Positions 24,400 through 33,433 of a stretch of DNA of 64,000 nucleotides are shown one piece after another. The DNA is from Lentzea albida (GTDB lineage: Bacteria; Actinomycetota; Actinomycetes; Mycobacteriales; Pseudonocardiaceae). The stretch covers positions 124,001 through 188,000 of the forward strand of contig NZ_FOFV01000014.1 of the NCBI RefSeq assembly GCF_900111005.1. Reading direction: 5' to 3'. The position numbers and the translations under genes are program-made. Below the pieces are notes generated by a model. The model searched no databases. It worked only from the letters and a program-made list of their open reading frames with translations, and had not been told where the DNA came from. Numbering within the stretch: position 1 is the first letter of the stretch; the number at the start of each line of letters is the position of its first letter.

Positions 24400-26514
24400 A
24401 TGCCGTTCCAGCTGCCGGAGTTCTACACGCCCCACCCGGCCCGGCTGAACCCGAACCTCGACCGCGCCCGCGTCCACAGCCGTGCCTGGGCGCACGAGAT
24501 GGACATGATCGGCAACGGTGTCTGGACCGCCGGGGACCTGGAGTCGCACGACTACGGGTTGCTCTGCGCCTACACCCACCCCGACTGCGACGGTGAGGTG
24601 CTCGACCTCGTCACCGACTGGTACGTGTGGGTCTTCTACTTCGACGACCACTTCGTCGAGCTGTACAAGCGGAACCCGGACATCGAGGGCGCGCAGGCCC
24701 ACCTCGACCGCCTCCGGCTCTTCATGCCCCTCAACGGCGTCATCCGGGAAACCCCCGCCAACCCGGTCGAGAAGGGCCTCGCCGACCTCTGGCGCCGCAC
24801 CGTCCCGGCGCGTTCACGCGACTGGCGCGAACGGTTCGCCGCCAACACGAAGCACCTGCTGGACGAGTCGATGTGGGAGCTGCACAACATCAGCACCCGG
24901 CGCCTGTCCAACCCCATCGAGTACGTCGAGATGCGCCGCAAGGTCGGGGGCGCGCCGTGGAGCGCGAACCTCGTCGAGCACGCCGTCGGCCTGGAGGTGC
25001 CGGCGGGCATCGCGTCCAGCAGGCCCGTCGGGGTGCTCAGGGACACCTTCAGCGACGCCGTGCACCTGCGCAACGACCTGTTCTCCTACGAACGCGAGGT
25101 GCTCGACGAGGGCGAGCTGTCCAACGGCGTGCTGGTGTTCGAGAAGTTCCTCGGCCTCCCCACCCAGCAGGCCGCCGAGGCCGTCAACGACCTGCTGACC
25201 TCGCGGCTGCACCAGTTCGAGCACACGGCGCTCACCGAGGTGCCGATCCTGCTGGACGAGCACGCCATCGACCCCATCGGGCGCGCGGCCGTCCTGGGCT
25301 ACGTGAAGGGCCTGCAGGACTGGCAGGCGGGCGGGCACGAGTGGCACCTGCGGTCGTCGCGCTACATGAACAAGGCCCCGAAGCCGCAACCGGGGATCCT
25401 CGGCTCGTACGCCAGGACGATGCCGCAACGGATCCGGCAGTTCTCCAGCACGCCGAAGGTCGTCGAGCCGTACGTGCTGCCGGAGTTCACGACGCCGTTC
25501 ACGCTGACCCTGAGCCCGCACGTCGACCAGGCCAGAGACGAGTGCGTCGCGTGGGCCGTCGAGCACGGCATGACGAGCGAGGGCGTCTGGGACGCGGCGA
25601 AGGTGCGCGGGTTCGACTTCCCGCTGTGCTCGGCCGGCATCGACCCGGACGCGACGCCGGAAGAGCTGTTCCTGTCCGGCTGCTGGCTCACCTGGGGCAC
25701 CTACGCCGACGACGTCTACCCGCTGTGGTTCGGCCAGACCCGCAACCTGCTCGGCCTGAAGACGCAGACGGCGCGGCTCAAGGCGTGCATGCCGCTCGAC
25801 CTCGTGCAGACCCTGCTGCCCGCCAACGCCATGGAGCTCTCGCTGGCCGACCTGTGGGGGCGGACCGCGGCACCCATGACGCCCGCTTTCCGGGCGACGT
25901 TCCGGGACACGATCGACGCGATGCTCGACGCGTGGGTGTGGGAGGTGGTCAACATGCACCACAACCGCATCCCCGACCCGGTCGACTACGTGGAGATGCG
26001 GCGCAGCACGTTCGGTTCCGAGCTGACGACGTCGCTCTCGCGCTTCTCGCACTCCGCCACCGTCCCGGCGGAGCTGTGGGAAACGCGGGTCGTGCAGACG
26101 ATGGAGCGTTCGGCCATGGACTACTGCACGATGCTCAACGACGTCTTCTCGTACCGGAAGGAGATCCAGCACGAGGGCGAGGTGCACAACATGGTGCGCG
26201 TCGTCGAGAACTTCCTCGGTGTGCCCCAGAAACGCGCCTTCGAGATCACCTGCGCGTTGATGGACGCCCGCCTCGGCCAGTTCGTCGAGTCCGTCGAGAC
26301 CGATCTGCCGAAGCTCTTCGAGGACCTCGCGCTGGACGCCGGGGCGCGCGCCGGCCTGATCCGGTACGCCGACGAGCTGAAGGACTGGATCGCCGGGATC
26401 GTGCACTGGCACGAGGAGACCAGCCGCTACACCGAAACCGCGGAGCTGCCCGTTTTCCAGCAGGGCCCCTCCGGCCTCGGCACCTCGGCGTACCGGATCG
26501 CTGTCCGGCACTGA
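24400..26514 (+). CDS. geoA: Geosmin synthase (bifunctional germacradienol/geosmin terpene cyclase)
   Basis: 704 aa, the normal length for the two-domain enzyme. The N-terminal class I terpene cyclase domain has DDHFVE at 82-87 and the NSE motif NDLFSYERE at 225-233, which bind Mg2+ and farnesyl diphosphate to make germacradienol. The C-terminal domain (from about residue 365) has the degenerate DDVYP motif and a second NSE motif NDVFSYRKE, and converts germacradienol to geosmin. The start MPFQLPEFYTPHPARLNPNL is the family's canonical N-terminus. It lies alone on the plus strand with a 144-bp upstream region. It confirms an earthy-odour-producing actinomycete. Confidence 0.97.
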   Translation: MPFQLPEFYTPHPARLNPNLDRARVHSRAWAHEMDMIGNGVWTAGDLESHDYGLLCAYTHPDCDGEVLDLVTDWYVWVFYFDDHFVELYKRNPDIEGAQAHLDRLRLFMPLNGVIRETPANPVEKGLADLWRRTVPARSRDWRERFAANTKHLLDESMWELHNISTRRLSNPIEYVEMRRKVGGAPWSANLVEHAVGLEVPAGIASSRPVGVLRDTFSDAVHLRNDLFSYEREVLDEGELSNGVLVFEKFLGLPTQQAAEAVNDLLTSRLHQFEHTALTEVPILLDEHAIDPIGRAAVLGYVKGLQDWQAGGHEWHLRSSRYMNKAPKPQPGILGSYARTMPQRIRQFSSTPKVVEPYVLPEFTTPFTLTLSPHVDQARDECVAWAVEHGMTSEGVWDAAKVRGFDFPLCSAGIDPDATPEELFLSGCWLTWGTYADDVYPLWFGQTRNLLGLKTQTARLKACMPLDLVQTLLPANAMELSLADLWGRTAAPMTPAFRATFRDTIDAMLDAWVWEVVNMHHNRIPDPVDYVEMRRSTFGSELTTSLSRFSHSATVPAELWETRVVQTMERSAMDYCTMLNDVFSYRKEIQHEGEVHNMVRVVENFLGVPQKRAFEITCALMDARLGQFVESVETDLPKLFEDLALDAGARAGLIRYADELKDWIAGIVHWHEETSRYTETAELPVFQQGPSGLGTSAYRIAVRH

Positions 26515-26528
26515 CCGCGTCCGGTCAG

Positions 26529-26545
26529 CCGGCGGTCAGCGCCGG
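26529..26545 (+). terminator. Short hairpin after the geosmin synthase gene
   Basis: CCGGCG (26529-26534) and CGCCGG (26540-26545) form a perfect 6-bp stem with a 5-base loop, 15 bases after the geosmin synthase stop. There is no T-run, so termination strength is doubtful. Confidence 0.3.
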
Positions 26546-26586
26546 TCGGCACCTTGTGGGCATCACCGACCCACAGGGGGAACACC

Positions 26587-27675
26587 GTGAAGAACGTCCT
26601 GATCTCCGGCGCCAGCATCGGCGGCCCCGCCCTCGCCTACTGGCTGCGCCGCCACGGCTTCACCGTCACGGTGGTCGAGCGCCACCGCGCCCTGCGGCCC
26701 GGCGGCCAGGCCATCGACGTCCGCGGACCCGCGCTGGAGGTCGTCGAGCGAATGGGTCTCGGCGACCGGCTGCGGTCGTCCAGCACGAACATGCGCGGCA
26801 TGAACGTGGTCGACGCCGACGGCACCGAGCTCTTCCGCTCCACCACCCACACCGTGAGCGGCGGCGACCTGTCGAGCCCCGACATCGAACTGCTGCGCGA
26901 CGACCTCGCCCGCATGCTGTTCGACGCGGCCGACGGCGTCGAGTACCTCTTCGACGACACCATCACCTCGATCGACGGCACCCGCGTCACGTTCGAGAAG
27001 GCGCCACCGCGCGACTTCGACGTGGTCGTCGGCGCGGACGGCCTGCACTCCCAGGTCCGCAGGCTCGTGTTCGGGCCCGAGTCGCGGTTCGTCTCGCACC
27101 TCGGCACGAACCTCGCCGTCTTCACCGCGCCGAACTTCCTCGGCCTCGACCACTGGCAGACGTTCCAGCAGGGCGACGTCATCGGCGGTGGGATCATGAG
27201 CGCCCGGTCGAACACGGAGTGCCGCGTCTACATGGGTTTCACGGGCGAGGTCGACTTCGACCACCGCGACGTGGACGCGCAGCGCCGGTTGATCGCCGAG
27301 AAGTTCGAGGGCGCCGGCTGGGTGTGGCCGACCGCGGTGAAGCACATGTGGGAGGCGCCGGACTTCCACATGGACTCGATGAGCCAGATCCGGATGGACT
27401 CCTGGTCGCGCGGCACCGTCGTGCTGCTCGGCGACGCCGGCTACTGCGGCTCGCCGTTGTCCGGGCAGGGCACCAGCATGGCGCTGGTCGGCGCGTACGT
27501 GCTCGCCGGCGAGCTGGCGAAGGACCCCTCGACGGCTTTCCGGCGCTACGAGGAGATCCTGCGCCCTTACGTGCTCGCGAACCAGGACATTGCGCTGAAG
27601 AACCAGGCCGGCGGGGGCGCGCCCACCGACGAGTTCGCCGAGGTCGTGAACAGCCTCAGCCTTCCCACCTACTGA
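26587..27675 (+). CDS. FAD-dependent monooxygenase (TetX-like), paralogue of 11558-12751
   Basis: 362 aa. VLISGASIGGPALAYWLRR is the dinucleotide fold, VVVGADGLHSQVRR the DG motif and VVLLGDAGYCGSPLSGQGTS the second FAD-binding motif. LRPGGQAIDVRGPALEVVER closely parallels the paralogue 15 kb upstream. The GTG at 26587 follows AGGGGGAACACC. It starts 72 bp after geosmin synthase on the same strand, but a hairpin lies between and a link to geosmin is not established. Substrate unknown. The last 20 bp overlap the convergent gene. Confidence 0.88.
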   Translation: MKNVLISGASIGGPALAYWLRRHGFTVTVVERHRALRPGGQAIDVRGPALEVVERMGLGDRLRSSSTNMRGMNVVDADGTELFRSTTHTVSGGDLSSPDIELLRDDLARMLFDAADGVEYLFDDTITSIDGTRVTFEKAPPRDFDVVVGADGLHSQVRRLVFGPESRFVSHLGTNLAVFTAPNFLGLDHWQTFQQGDVIGGGIMSARSNTECRVYMGFTGEVDFDHRDVDAQRRLIAEKFEGAGWVWPTAVKHMWEAPDFHMDSMSQIRMDSWSRGTVVLLGDAGYCGSPLSGQGTSMALVGAYVLAGELAKDPSTAFRRYEEILRPYVLANQDIALKNQAGGGAPTDEFAEVVNSLSLPTY

Positions 27676-29215
27676 CCCTCGCGCGGATCACGGCCGTGAG
27701 TTCGTCCTGGGGGAGCGCGACGCCGGTGAAGCGGGCCACCGCCGTGATCCCCTTGGCCTCCTTGTGCCGCCACGCACCGAAGTCGAGCCCGGCGAGGGCG
27801 GCGGCGACCTCCGGGTCGTCGCCGAAGTCCGTGTGCTCCCAGGGTTCCCGGGAGACGAGGACGCGGCCGGCCCGGGCGAACGACAGGCACCTGTCGCCGT
27901 TGCCGTTCCAGAAGTGGCTGGCCGCTTTTCCGTTGCGGGACAGGCGTTCCAGCACCCCGCGTTCGGTACCGGCGAAGCCGTCGGACTCCAGCACGACGAC
28001 GCCGCCGTCGACCTCGACGGTGATCGCGTCCGGTCCGAAGCCGTCGACGTCGGCCACGCCGGTGACCACCGTGACGGTCGCCGCCGCACCGAGCAGGGCG
28101 GGCAGCCACCTCAGCGCGGCCTCCGGGGCTGCCGCGCGGGCGGGCTCCGGTTCCCCGCGCAGGCGGTGGCCGACCCGGTCGGTCTTCTTGTGCACCAGCG
28201 GTTCCGCGTGCGGCGCGGGCCAGATCAGCAGGTGGTGGCTCTCGTCGTCGTCCCCGTCGCGGCCGTGCGCGTGGACGCGGACGCGAAAATCGCCCGGCCA
28301 GGGCGGCATCCCGCCGTGCCCGAACCGCGCGTCGCCCTTGCGAGCGGTGAAGCTCGTCTCGGCCACCTCGTCCCAGTCGGCGAGGTCCGGCTCTCCCGGC
28401 TCGTCGAGCACCACCCGCACCGACACCGGGACGGTGCCCTCCGCGATCCCGGTGCGCACGGCGAACCCGGTGTCGATCGCGGCGACGAGCCCGGTCGCCG
28501 TGAAGTCCGTGCCGGGGAGGGCCGCCTCCTCGGCGAACACGAACTCGTGGTCGAACACCGGGACGGTCGTGCTCCAGGAGGAGCCCCTGTACTCGGCGCG
28601 CCGCTTCTCCAGCAACGCCTGCTCGTACGCGGCCGGCATCGGGACGTCCGGCAGGACCTCGGCGGTCGCGCCGATCGCGATCCCGATGGCGGCGACCGGA
28701 TCCGCCGCGGTCGGCGTGCCCAGCGCGTTCAGCACGGCCCTCGACACGACCACCGCCACGGCGAGGTGTGCGGCGCCGCGCTTCGCGGCGAGGGCCGCCT
28801 CGTCGCCCGTGACGTCGCCGAGGTCCGGGAGCAGTGCGCGCACCCGCTCGACGACGAGGTCGGCGGCGCCGGGGTGCACCGCGTTCACCATGCTCATCGG
28901 TGTCGTCATCGCGCTCTGCCCGTTCGCCGACAGCAACATGAAGCTGTTGCCGTCCGGCAGCGGCCGCAGGCCCGCGACGACGTGGGCGGGCGCGGTCAGG
29001 TCCAGCCGGGCGACACCCAGTTCCAGCGCGCCCAGCAGCCGTTCCGCGGTCAGCCCGGGAAACAGGTGCAACGCCTGCTGCGCGACCGATCCGCCGGGAA
29101 AGCGGTCCGGGCTCCTGCGCGCGGTGTGCCGGCCCAGTTCGGCCGCCGGTTCAGCCGGGATCAGCGCCTCGACCGACGGCGCGGCGGTGCGGACCAGCTC
29201 CTCGAATTCCCCCAT
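27656..29215 (-). CDS. Uncharacterised protein with C-terminal DUF6461-like domain
   Basis: 519 aa with no signal peptide or membrane span. The last 130 residues (VVVLESDGFAGTERGVLERL, ASHFWNGNGDRCLSFARAGR, then AVARFTGVALPQDELTAV) match the pattern of DUF6461, an actinomycete domain of unknown function often found near immunity-type proteins. The first 380 residues are Ala/Asp/Glu-rich with FDHEFVFAEEAALPGTDF and WPGDFRVRVHAHGRD segments that I do not recognise. The DUF6461 assignment is by eye. It may be a SUKH-like immunity or regulatory protein; no toxin is seen beside it. Confidence 0.6.
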   Translation of the reverse strand: MGEFEELVRTAAPSVEALIPAEPAAELGRHTARRSPDRFPGGSVAQQALHLFPGLTAERLLGALELGVARLDLTAPAHVVAGLRPLPDGNSFMLLSANGQSAMTTPMSMVNAVHPGAADLVVERVRALLPDLGDVTGDEAALAAKRGAAHLAVAVVVSRAVLNALGTPTAADPVAAIGIAIGATAEVLPDVPMPAAYEQALLEKRRAEYRGSSWSTTVPVFDHEFVFAEEAALPGTDFTATGLVAAIDTGFAVRTGIAEGTVPVSVRVVLDEPGEPDLADWDEVAETSFTARKGDARFGHGGMPPWPGDFRVRVHAHGRDGDDDESHHLLIWPAPHAEPLVHKKTDRVGHRLRGEPEPARAAAPEAALRWLPALLGAAATVTVVTGVADVDGFGPDAITVEVDGGVVVLESDGFAGTERGVLERLSRNGKAASHFWNGNGDRCLSFARAGRVLVSREPWEHTDFGDDPEVAAALAGLDFGAWRHKEAKGITAVARFTGVALPQDELTAVIRARVSRWEG

Positions 29216-29391
29216 GCCGCCGATTCTGCCGGTGGATGGCCCGGCTCACAGCCATTTGACTCGAATCGATCCCTCCCGCACGACCCTGGGTCGACAACCG
29301 CCGTTATCGTCGCGGTGACGGCGCCCGTGCTGCTCCGGACGCTGCGCCGGACGGCCCGGAAGGCTGCTTTCGAGCCGGTCCCGAACAAAGA

Positions 29392-29407
29392 ATTGGCTCA
29401 GACCATT
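29392..29407. promoter_or_regulatory. Candidate DasR response element (dre) upstream of chitobiase
   Basis: The 16-bp site ATTGGCTCAGACCATT matches most positions of the DasR operator consensus (TGG, then AGACCA, in the correct spacing), 68 bp before the beta-N-acetylhexosaminidase start. DasR is the GlcNAc-responsive repressor of chitin genes in actinomycetes. The three central positions deviate. Confidence 0.4.
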
Positions 29408-29474
29408 GACGACAAAAGGGATGCTTGAGCACGCTGGAGGCAGGGTCGCCGCCCCCGACTCGTGAGGAGGAGTC

Positions 29475-31205
29475 GTGAGAACTCGCGTTCTGGCCGCGGT
29501 CGTCGCTGTCACCGCAGCGCTGTCCGTGAGCGCGCAGTCGCAAGCCGCGGAGCCACTGCAGAGCCTGGTGCCGGTCCCGGTGTCGGTGCAGGCCAAGAGC
29601 GGTGTCACGCACACGCTGACGGCCGCCACGAAGATCTACACCGCACCGGCCGCCCGTGACGTGGGCACCTTCCTGGCCGGCGTGCTGCGGCCCTCGACCG
29701 GCTACGCGTTCCCGGTCTCCGACACGTCCGGCACGCCGTCGGACGGCATCTCGCTGCTGCTCTCGGGCGCGCCGGCCGCGGTCGGTCAGCAGGGCTACCA
29801 GCTCGACGTCTCGGCGGGCAGTGTCGTCCTGCGCGCCAACACCGCGGAAGGCCTGTTCGCGGGCGTGCAGACGCTGCGGCAGCTGCTGCCCGCCAAGGTG
29901 GAGAGCACGACCGCGCAGGCCGGTCCGTGGACCGTGCCGGGCGCTCTCATCGTCGACCACCCGCGCTTCTCCTACCGCGGCGCGATGCTCGACGTGGCCC
30001 GCCACTTCCACCCCGTGCAGACGGTGAAGCGCTACATCGACCAGCTGGCGCTCTACAAGATCAACTACTTCCACCTCCACCTGAGCGACGACCAGGGCTG
30101 GCGGATCGTCATCGACAGCTGGCCGCGCCTCGCGACGTACGGAGGCAGCACGCAGGTCGGCGGCGGCCCCGGCGGGTACTACACGAAGGCGCAGTACAGC
30201 GAGATCGTGCAGTACGCGGCCTCGCGCAAGATCACGGTGATCCCCGAGATCGACCTGCCCGGCCACACCAACGCCGCGCTGGCGTCGTACGCGGAGCTCA
30301 ACTGCAACGGCCAGGCCCCGCCGCTGCGCACGGACATCGAGGTCGGCTACTCCTCGCTGTGCGTGAACAAGGAGATCACCTACCAGTTCGTGGACGACGT
30401 GATCCGCGAGATCGCCGCGCTCACGCCCGGCCCGTACTTCCACATCGGCGGCGACGAGGCGCTCTCCACGCCCGACGCCGACTACCAGACGTTCATGGAC
30501 CGGACGCTGCCGATCGTGAAGAAGTACGGCAAGACGGCGCTCGGCTGGCACGAGTTCGTGAAGACCACGACCGACACCGCCACCATCCCGCAGTACTGGG
30601 GCACCTCGACGTCCAACGCCGTGGTGCAGGCAGCGGCGGCGCGCGGGCACAAGGTCGTCATGTCGCCCGCGAACAAGGCGTACCTGGACATGAAGTACAA
30701 CTCCAGCACGCCGCTCGGCCTGTCCTGGGCCGGGCTGATCGAGGTCCAGACCGCGTACGACTGGAACCCCGGCACGCACGTGAGCGGGGTGCCGGAGTCG
30801 GCGGTCCGCGGCGTCGAGGCTCCACTGTGGAGCGAGACGATCGTGACGGCGCAGGACATCGAGTTCATGGCGTTCCCGAGGCTCGCCGCGATCGCCGAAC
30901 TGGGCTGGTCGCCGTGGTCGACGCACAACTGGGACCAGTTCAAGGTGCGGCTGGGCGCGCAGGGCCCGCGCTGGACCACGATGGGCATCAACTTCTACAA
31001 GTCCACGCAGGTCCCGTGGGACACCGGCGGCGGTCCGGGGCCCGGCCCCTGCACGCAGCCGGCGTGGGAGCGCGGCAAGGTCTACACCGGCGGCAACGTC
31101 GTGTCGCACAACAGCCGGAAGTGGACCGCGCAGTGGTGGACGCAGGGCGAGGAGCCCGGCACCACCGGTCAGTGGGGCGTCTGGCGTGACGGAGGCGTTT
31201 GCTGA
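29475..31205 (+). CDS. Secreted GH20 beta-N-acetylhexosaminidase with C-terminal chitin-binding module
   Basis: 576 aa. A Sec signal peptide (about 1-25, ending SQAAEP) is followed by a GH20b N-terminal domain and the GH20 TIM barrel from about 160. The catalytic pair is D327-E328 in HIGGDEA, with RGAMLDVARHFHP and LHLSDDQGWR as substrate-binding segments. The mechanism is substrate-assisted through the N-acetyl group. After a Gly/Pro linker (GGGPGPGP), the last 45 residues (WERGKVYTGGNVVSHN, WWTQGEEPG) are a CBM5/12-type chitin-binding module. GAGGAG precedes the GTG start. It releases GlcNAc from chito-oligosaccharides outside the cell. Confidence 0.93.
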   Translation: MRTRVLAAVVAVTAALSVSAQSQAAEPLQSLVPVPVSVQAKSGVTHTLTAATKIYTAPAARDVGTFLAGVLRPSTGYAFPVSDTSGTPSDGISLLLSGAPAAVGQQGYQLDVSAGSVVLRANTAEGLFAGVQTLRQLLPAKVESTTAQAGPWTVPGALIVDHPRFSYRGAMLDVARHFHPVQTVKRYIDQLALYKINYFHLHLSDDQGWRIVIDSWPRLATYGGSTQVGGGPGGYYTKAQYSEIVQYAASRKITVIPEIDLPGHTNAALASYAELNCNGQAPPLRTDIEVGYSSLCVNKEITYQFVDDVIREIAALTPGPYFHIGGDEALSTPDADYQTFMDRTLPIVKKYGKTALGWHEFVKTTTDTATIPQYWGTSTSNAVVQAAAARGHKVVMSPANKAYLDMKYNSSTPLGLSWAGLIEVQTAYDWNPGTHVSGVPESAVRGVEAPLWSETIVTAQDIEFMAFPRLAAIAELGWSPWSTHNWDQFKVRLGAQGPRWTTMGINFYKSTQVPWDTGGGPGPGPCTQPAWERGKVYTGGNVVSHNSRKWTAQWWTQGEEPGTTGQWGVWRDGGVC

Positions 31206-31228
31206 CTCCTCCGGGGTACTCCGCGGTC

Positions 31229-31414
31229 ATGACGGATCCGGAAGTGGCCGAGGAGTTCGCCGAGGAAGCCGGTGTCGACCCGACTCCCCAGGAGGTCGAC
31301 GAGTACCGCGACATGACGCAGCCTGGGGAGTGGCGCGCCGACGAGAAGATGGGACCGGACGGCGCGCCACCACCGCAGGACGGTGATGACCCGACCGGCG
31401 GCTCCGGGGCGTGA
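31229..31414 (+). CDS. Hypothetical small acidic protein
   Basis: 61 aa, strongly acidic (EEFAEEAGVDPTPQEVDEYR) with a Gly/Pro-rich end, probably partly disordered. VDEYRDM and PGEWRADEK give the impression of a conserved short actinomycete protein, but I cannot name it. The ATG at 31229 lies 23 bp after the chitobiase stop; a TTG at 31199 would be too close to the GGAGG at 31191. It may simply be read through from the chitobiase promoter. Confidence 0.5.
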   Translation: MTDPEVAEEFAEEAGVDPTPQEVDEYRDMTQPGEWRADEKMGPDGAPPPQDGDDPTGGSGA

Positions 31415-31472
31415 TGTCTGATTCATCCGGTGCGGGCGAATAGTGTTCGCCCGCATCGGGTACCAGGCTGTC

Positions 31473-32378
31473 GTGGATGCCCGAGTTGCCGTATTTGCCC
31501 CGTCCCCCCAGCTGACCGTCACCGTCGAGGACCTCGACGGTGAGCCGGACGTGCACCTGCACGCCGGCGGCCAGGGTTTCTGGCAGTCCAGGATGATCGC
31601 CGCCCTGGGCGTCGAGGCCGTCGTCTGCGCGACGTTCGGCGGCGAGACAGGCCGTGTGCTGCACACGTTGTTAGAAGGCGAACACGTCGACCTGCGCTCA
31701 CGGCAGGTCGCCGCGCGCAACGGCGCCTACGTGCACGACCGCCGCGACGGCAGCCGTTCCGAGATGGTCGAGATGCTTCCGGACGCGTTGTCCCGCCACG
31801 AGCTCGACGACGTCTACGAGATGGCGCTGGTCGAAGGGATCCGCGCGGGCACCGCCGTGCTGAGCGGGCCGTCCGACGACCGCGTGCTGCCCCACGAGAC
31901 GTACTACCGCCTCACCTCGGACCTGACCAGCAACGACTGCCGCGTGATCGTGGACCTGGCGGGGGACCGGCTCGCCGAGGCCGTGCGCGGCGGTCCGCAC
32001 GTCGTCAAGGTCTCGCACGAGGAACTGGGCGAGGAAGAGCTTCCGAAGCTCATCGAGAAGGCCCGCGAGATCGCTTCTTCCTGCGTGCACGGCGTGGTCG
32101 TCTCCCGTGCCGACGAGCCCGCGCTGGCGTTGCTGGAGGACGAGCTGTACCTGGTGCGCATGCCCAAGCTGGAGCCCGTCGACACGCGCGGCGCCGGCGA
32201 CTCCATGACCGCGGGGATTTCAGCGGGCCTGGCACTGGGTATGTCGTTGACGGACGCGGTGAAGCTCGGCGCGGCCGCCGGCGCGGTGAACGTGACGCGG
32301 CACGGCCTCGGCAGCGGCAGTGGAGAGGCCGTGCGCGAGCTGAGCAAACGCGTCGAACTGGAGCCGATCGAGGAATGA
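31473..32378 (+). CDS. PfkB-family carbohydrate/nucleoside kinase
   Basis: 301 aa. The N-terminal glycine motif HAGGQGFWQSRMIAALG and the C-terminal signature DTRGAGDSMTAGISAGLALG, with the catalytic Asp in RGAGD, define a PfkB/ribokinase-fold kinase, closest in style to 1-phosphofructokinase/tagatose-6-phosphate kinases. The GTG at 31473 is preferred because the core strand (ARVAVFAPSPQLTVTVE) starts right after it; a GTG at 31443 would add ten residues. The gene ends 4 bp before surE, so the two form an operon, suggesting a phosphorylated sugar or nucleoside as shared metabolite. Confidence 0.85.
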   Translation: MDARVAVFAPSPQLTVTVEDLDGEPDVHLHAGGQGFWQSRMIAALGVEAVVCATFGGETGRVLHTLLEGEHVDLRSRQVAARNGAYVHDRRDGSRSEMVEMLPDALSRHELDDVYEMALVEGIRAGTAVLSGPSDDRVLPHETYYRLTSDLTSNDCRVIVDLAGDRLAEAVRGGPHVVKVSHEELGEEELPKLIEKAREIASSCVHGVVVSRADEPALALLEDELYLVRMPKLEPVDTRGAGDSMTAGISAGLALGMSLTDAVKLGAAAGAVNVTRHGLGSGSGEAVRELSKRVELEPIEE

Positions 32379-32382
32379 GCGG

Positions 32383-33135
32383 ATGCGCGCGCTGATCACG
32401 AACGACGACGGAATCGACTCACCCGGCCTGTGGACCCTGGCGGCGGCCGCCGCGGACTCCGGTCTGGACGTGGTGGTGGCGGCACCGGTCACCCAGGCCA
32501 GCGGCACCAGCGCGTCGGTCGCGGCGATCGGCGACGACGGCCGCGTCGTCAGCGAACGCCGCTCGCTGCCCGGCCTCGACGTGGAGGCCTACGCGGTCGC
32601 CGCGCACCCGGGACTGATCTCGCTGATCGCGTGCCGCGGCGGTTTCGGCGGCAAGCCGGACGTGGTGCTCTCCGGGATCAACCTCGGCGCGAACGTGGGC
32701 CGCGCGGTCCTGCACTCCGGCACGGTCGGGGCGGCGCTCACCGCGCACCTCAACGACGTCACGTCGATGGCGGTGTCGCTCGACGTCGGCCTGGACGGAC
32801 CCGAACCGTTGTGGGACAAGGCAGGCGACGTGGTGCGCGTCGTGCTGCCGATGCTGCTGGAGATGCCGGAGACCCCGGTGCTGTCGCTGAACGTGCCGAA
32901 CGCCGACGTACGAGGACTCCGCTGGGCCGAGCTCGCCCGGTTCGGCACCGTGCAGAGCCGGGTGGACGACGTGGGTGACGGCGAGGTCGAACTCGTCCAC
33001 GTCTACGCGGAGCAGTCCCTCGTGCCGGGCACGGACACCGCGTTGCTGGCAGAGGGTTTCGCGACCCTGACGGCACTGCGTTCCGTCGACCGCGACGTCA
33101 GCCGGGAGCGCGCTTTGCCGGCCTGGCCAGCGTGA
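32383..33135 (+). CDS. surE: 5'/3'-nucleotidase SurE
   Basis: 250 aa. ITNDDGIDSPG at the N-terminus gives metal ligands D8 and D9; VVLSGINLGANVGRAVLHSGTVGAA supplies the Asn and the Gly-rich metal/phosphate loop. SurE hydrolyses nucleoside monophosphates and sometimes polyphosphate in the cytoplasm. The usual Tyr of YSGTV is His here. It follows the PfkB kinase by 4 bp; GAGGAATGAGCGG before the ATG serves as ribosome-binding site. The last 38 bp overlap the convergent small membrane protein gene. Confidence 0.9.
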   Translation: MRALITNDDGIDSPGLWTLAAAAADSGLDVVVAAPVTQASGTSASVAAIGDDGRVVSERRSLPGLDVEAYAVAAHPGLISLIACRGGFGGKPDVVLSGINLGANVGRAVLHSGTVGAALTAHLNDVTSMAVSLDVGLDGPEPLWDKAGDVVRVVLPMLLEMPETPVLSLNVPNADVRGLRWAELARFGTVQSRVDDVGDGEVELVHVYAEQSLVPGTDTALLAEGFATLTALRSVDRDVSRERALPAWPA

Positions 33136-33427
33136 TCACGAGCCCGACCAGCGCCGTTCGCACCCCGAGGAACCCCTCGGTCGTGATGTTCTCGAGGGAG
33201 AACGCCAGGATCCCGAACCCGAGCAGCAGGACGAGGCCGTACATGCGCGCGGTGTCGAGCCGCCACGCCATCACGATGCCCATGACCCCGACGCCGAGCT
33301 GGACGACGCGGTAGTTGGGGTTCAGGGCGAACAGGTCCAGCCATCCGAACGCGAGCTGCAACACGCCCGCCGTGAGGGTGAGTGCCTGTGGCCTTGTGAA
33401 CTCGAACTGCGCGGTCGACAAGGCCAT
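33098..33427 (-). CDS. Four-span small membrane protein, uncharacterised
   Basis: 109 aa with four hydrophobic segments. ALTLTAGVLQLAFGWLDLF, then NPNYRVVQLGVGVMGIVMAW, resembles DUF4383-like proteins, but the match is not decisive. The start ATG at 33427 lies 6 bp after the stop of the DUF5313 gene at 33434 on the same strand, so it is the last gene of the minus-strand run that begins with the MarR regulator or the hydrolase. Function unknown. Confidence 0.65.
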   Translation of the reverse strand: MALSTAQFEFTRPQALTLTAGVLQLAFGWLDLFALNPNYRVVQLGVGVMGIVMAWRLDTARMYGLVLLLGFGILAFSLENITTEGFLGVRTALVGLVITLARPAKRAPG

Positions 33428-33433
33428 AGGTCT

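Noticed and set aside
24627..29318. Very long open frame of about 1,560 codons on the plus strand
   Set aside because: It is the out-of-frame shadow of geosmin synthase, the second monooxygenase and the antisense of the DUF6461-like gene. The translation is Arg/Ala/Pro-rich low-complexity text without family motifs.
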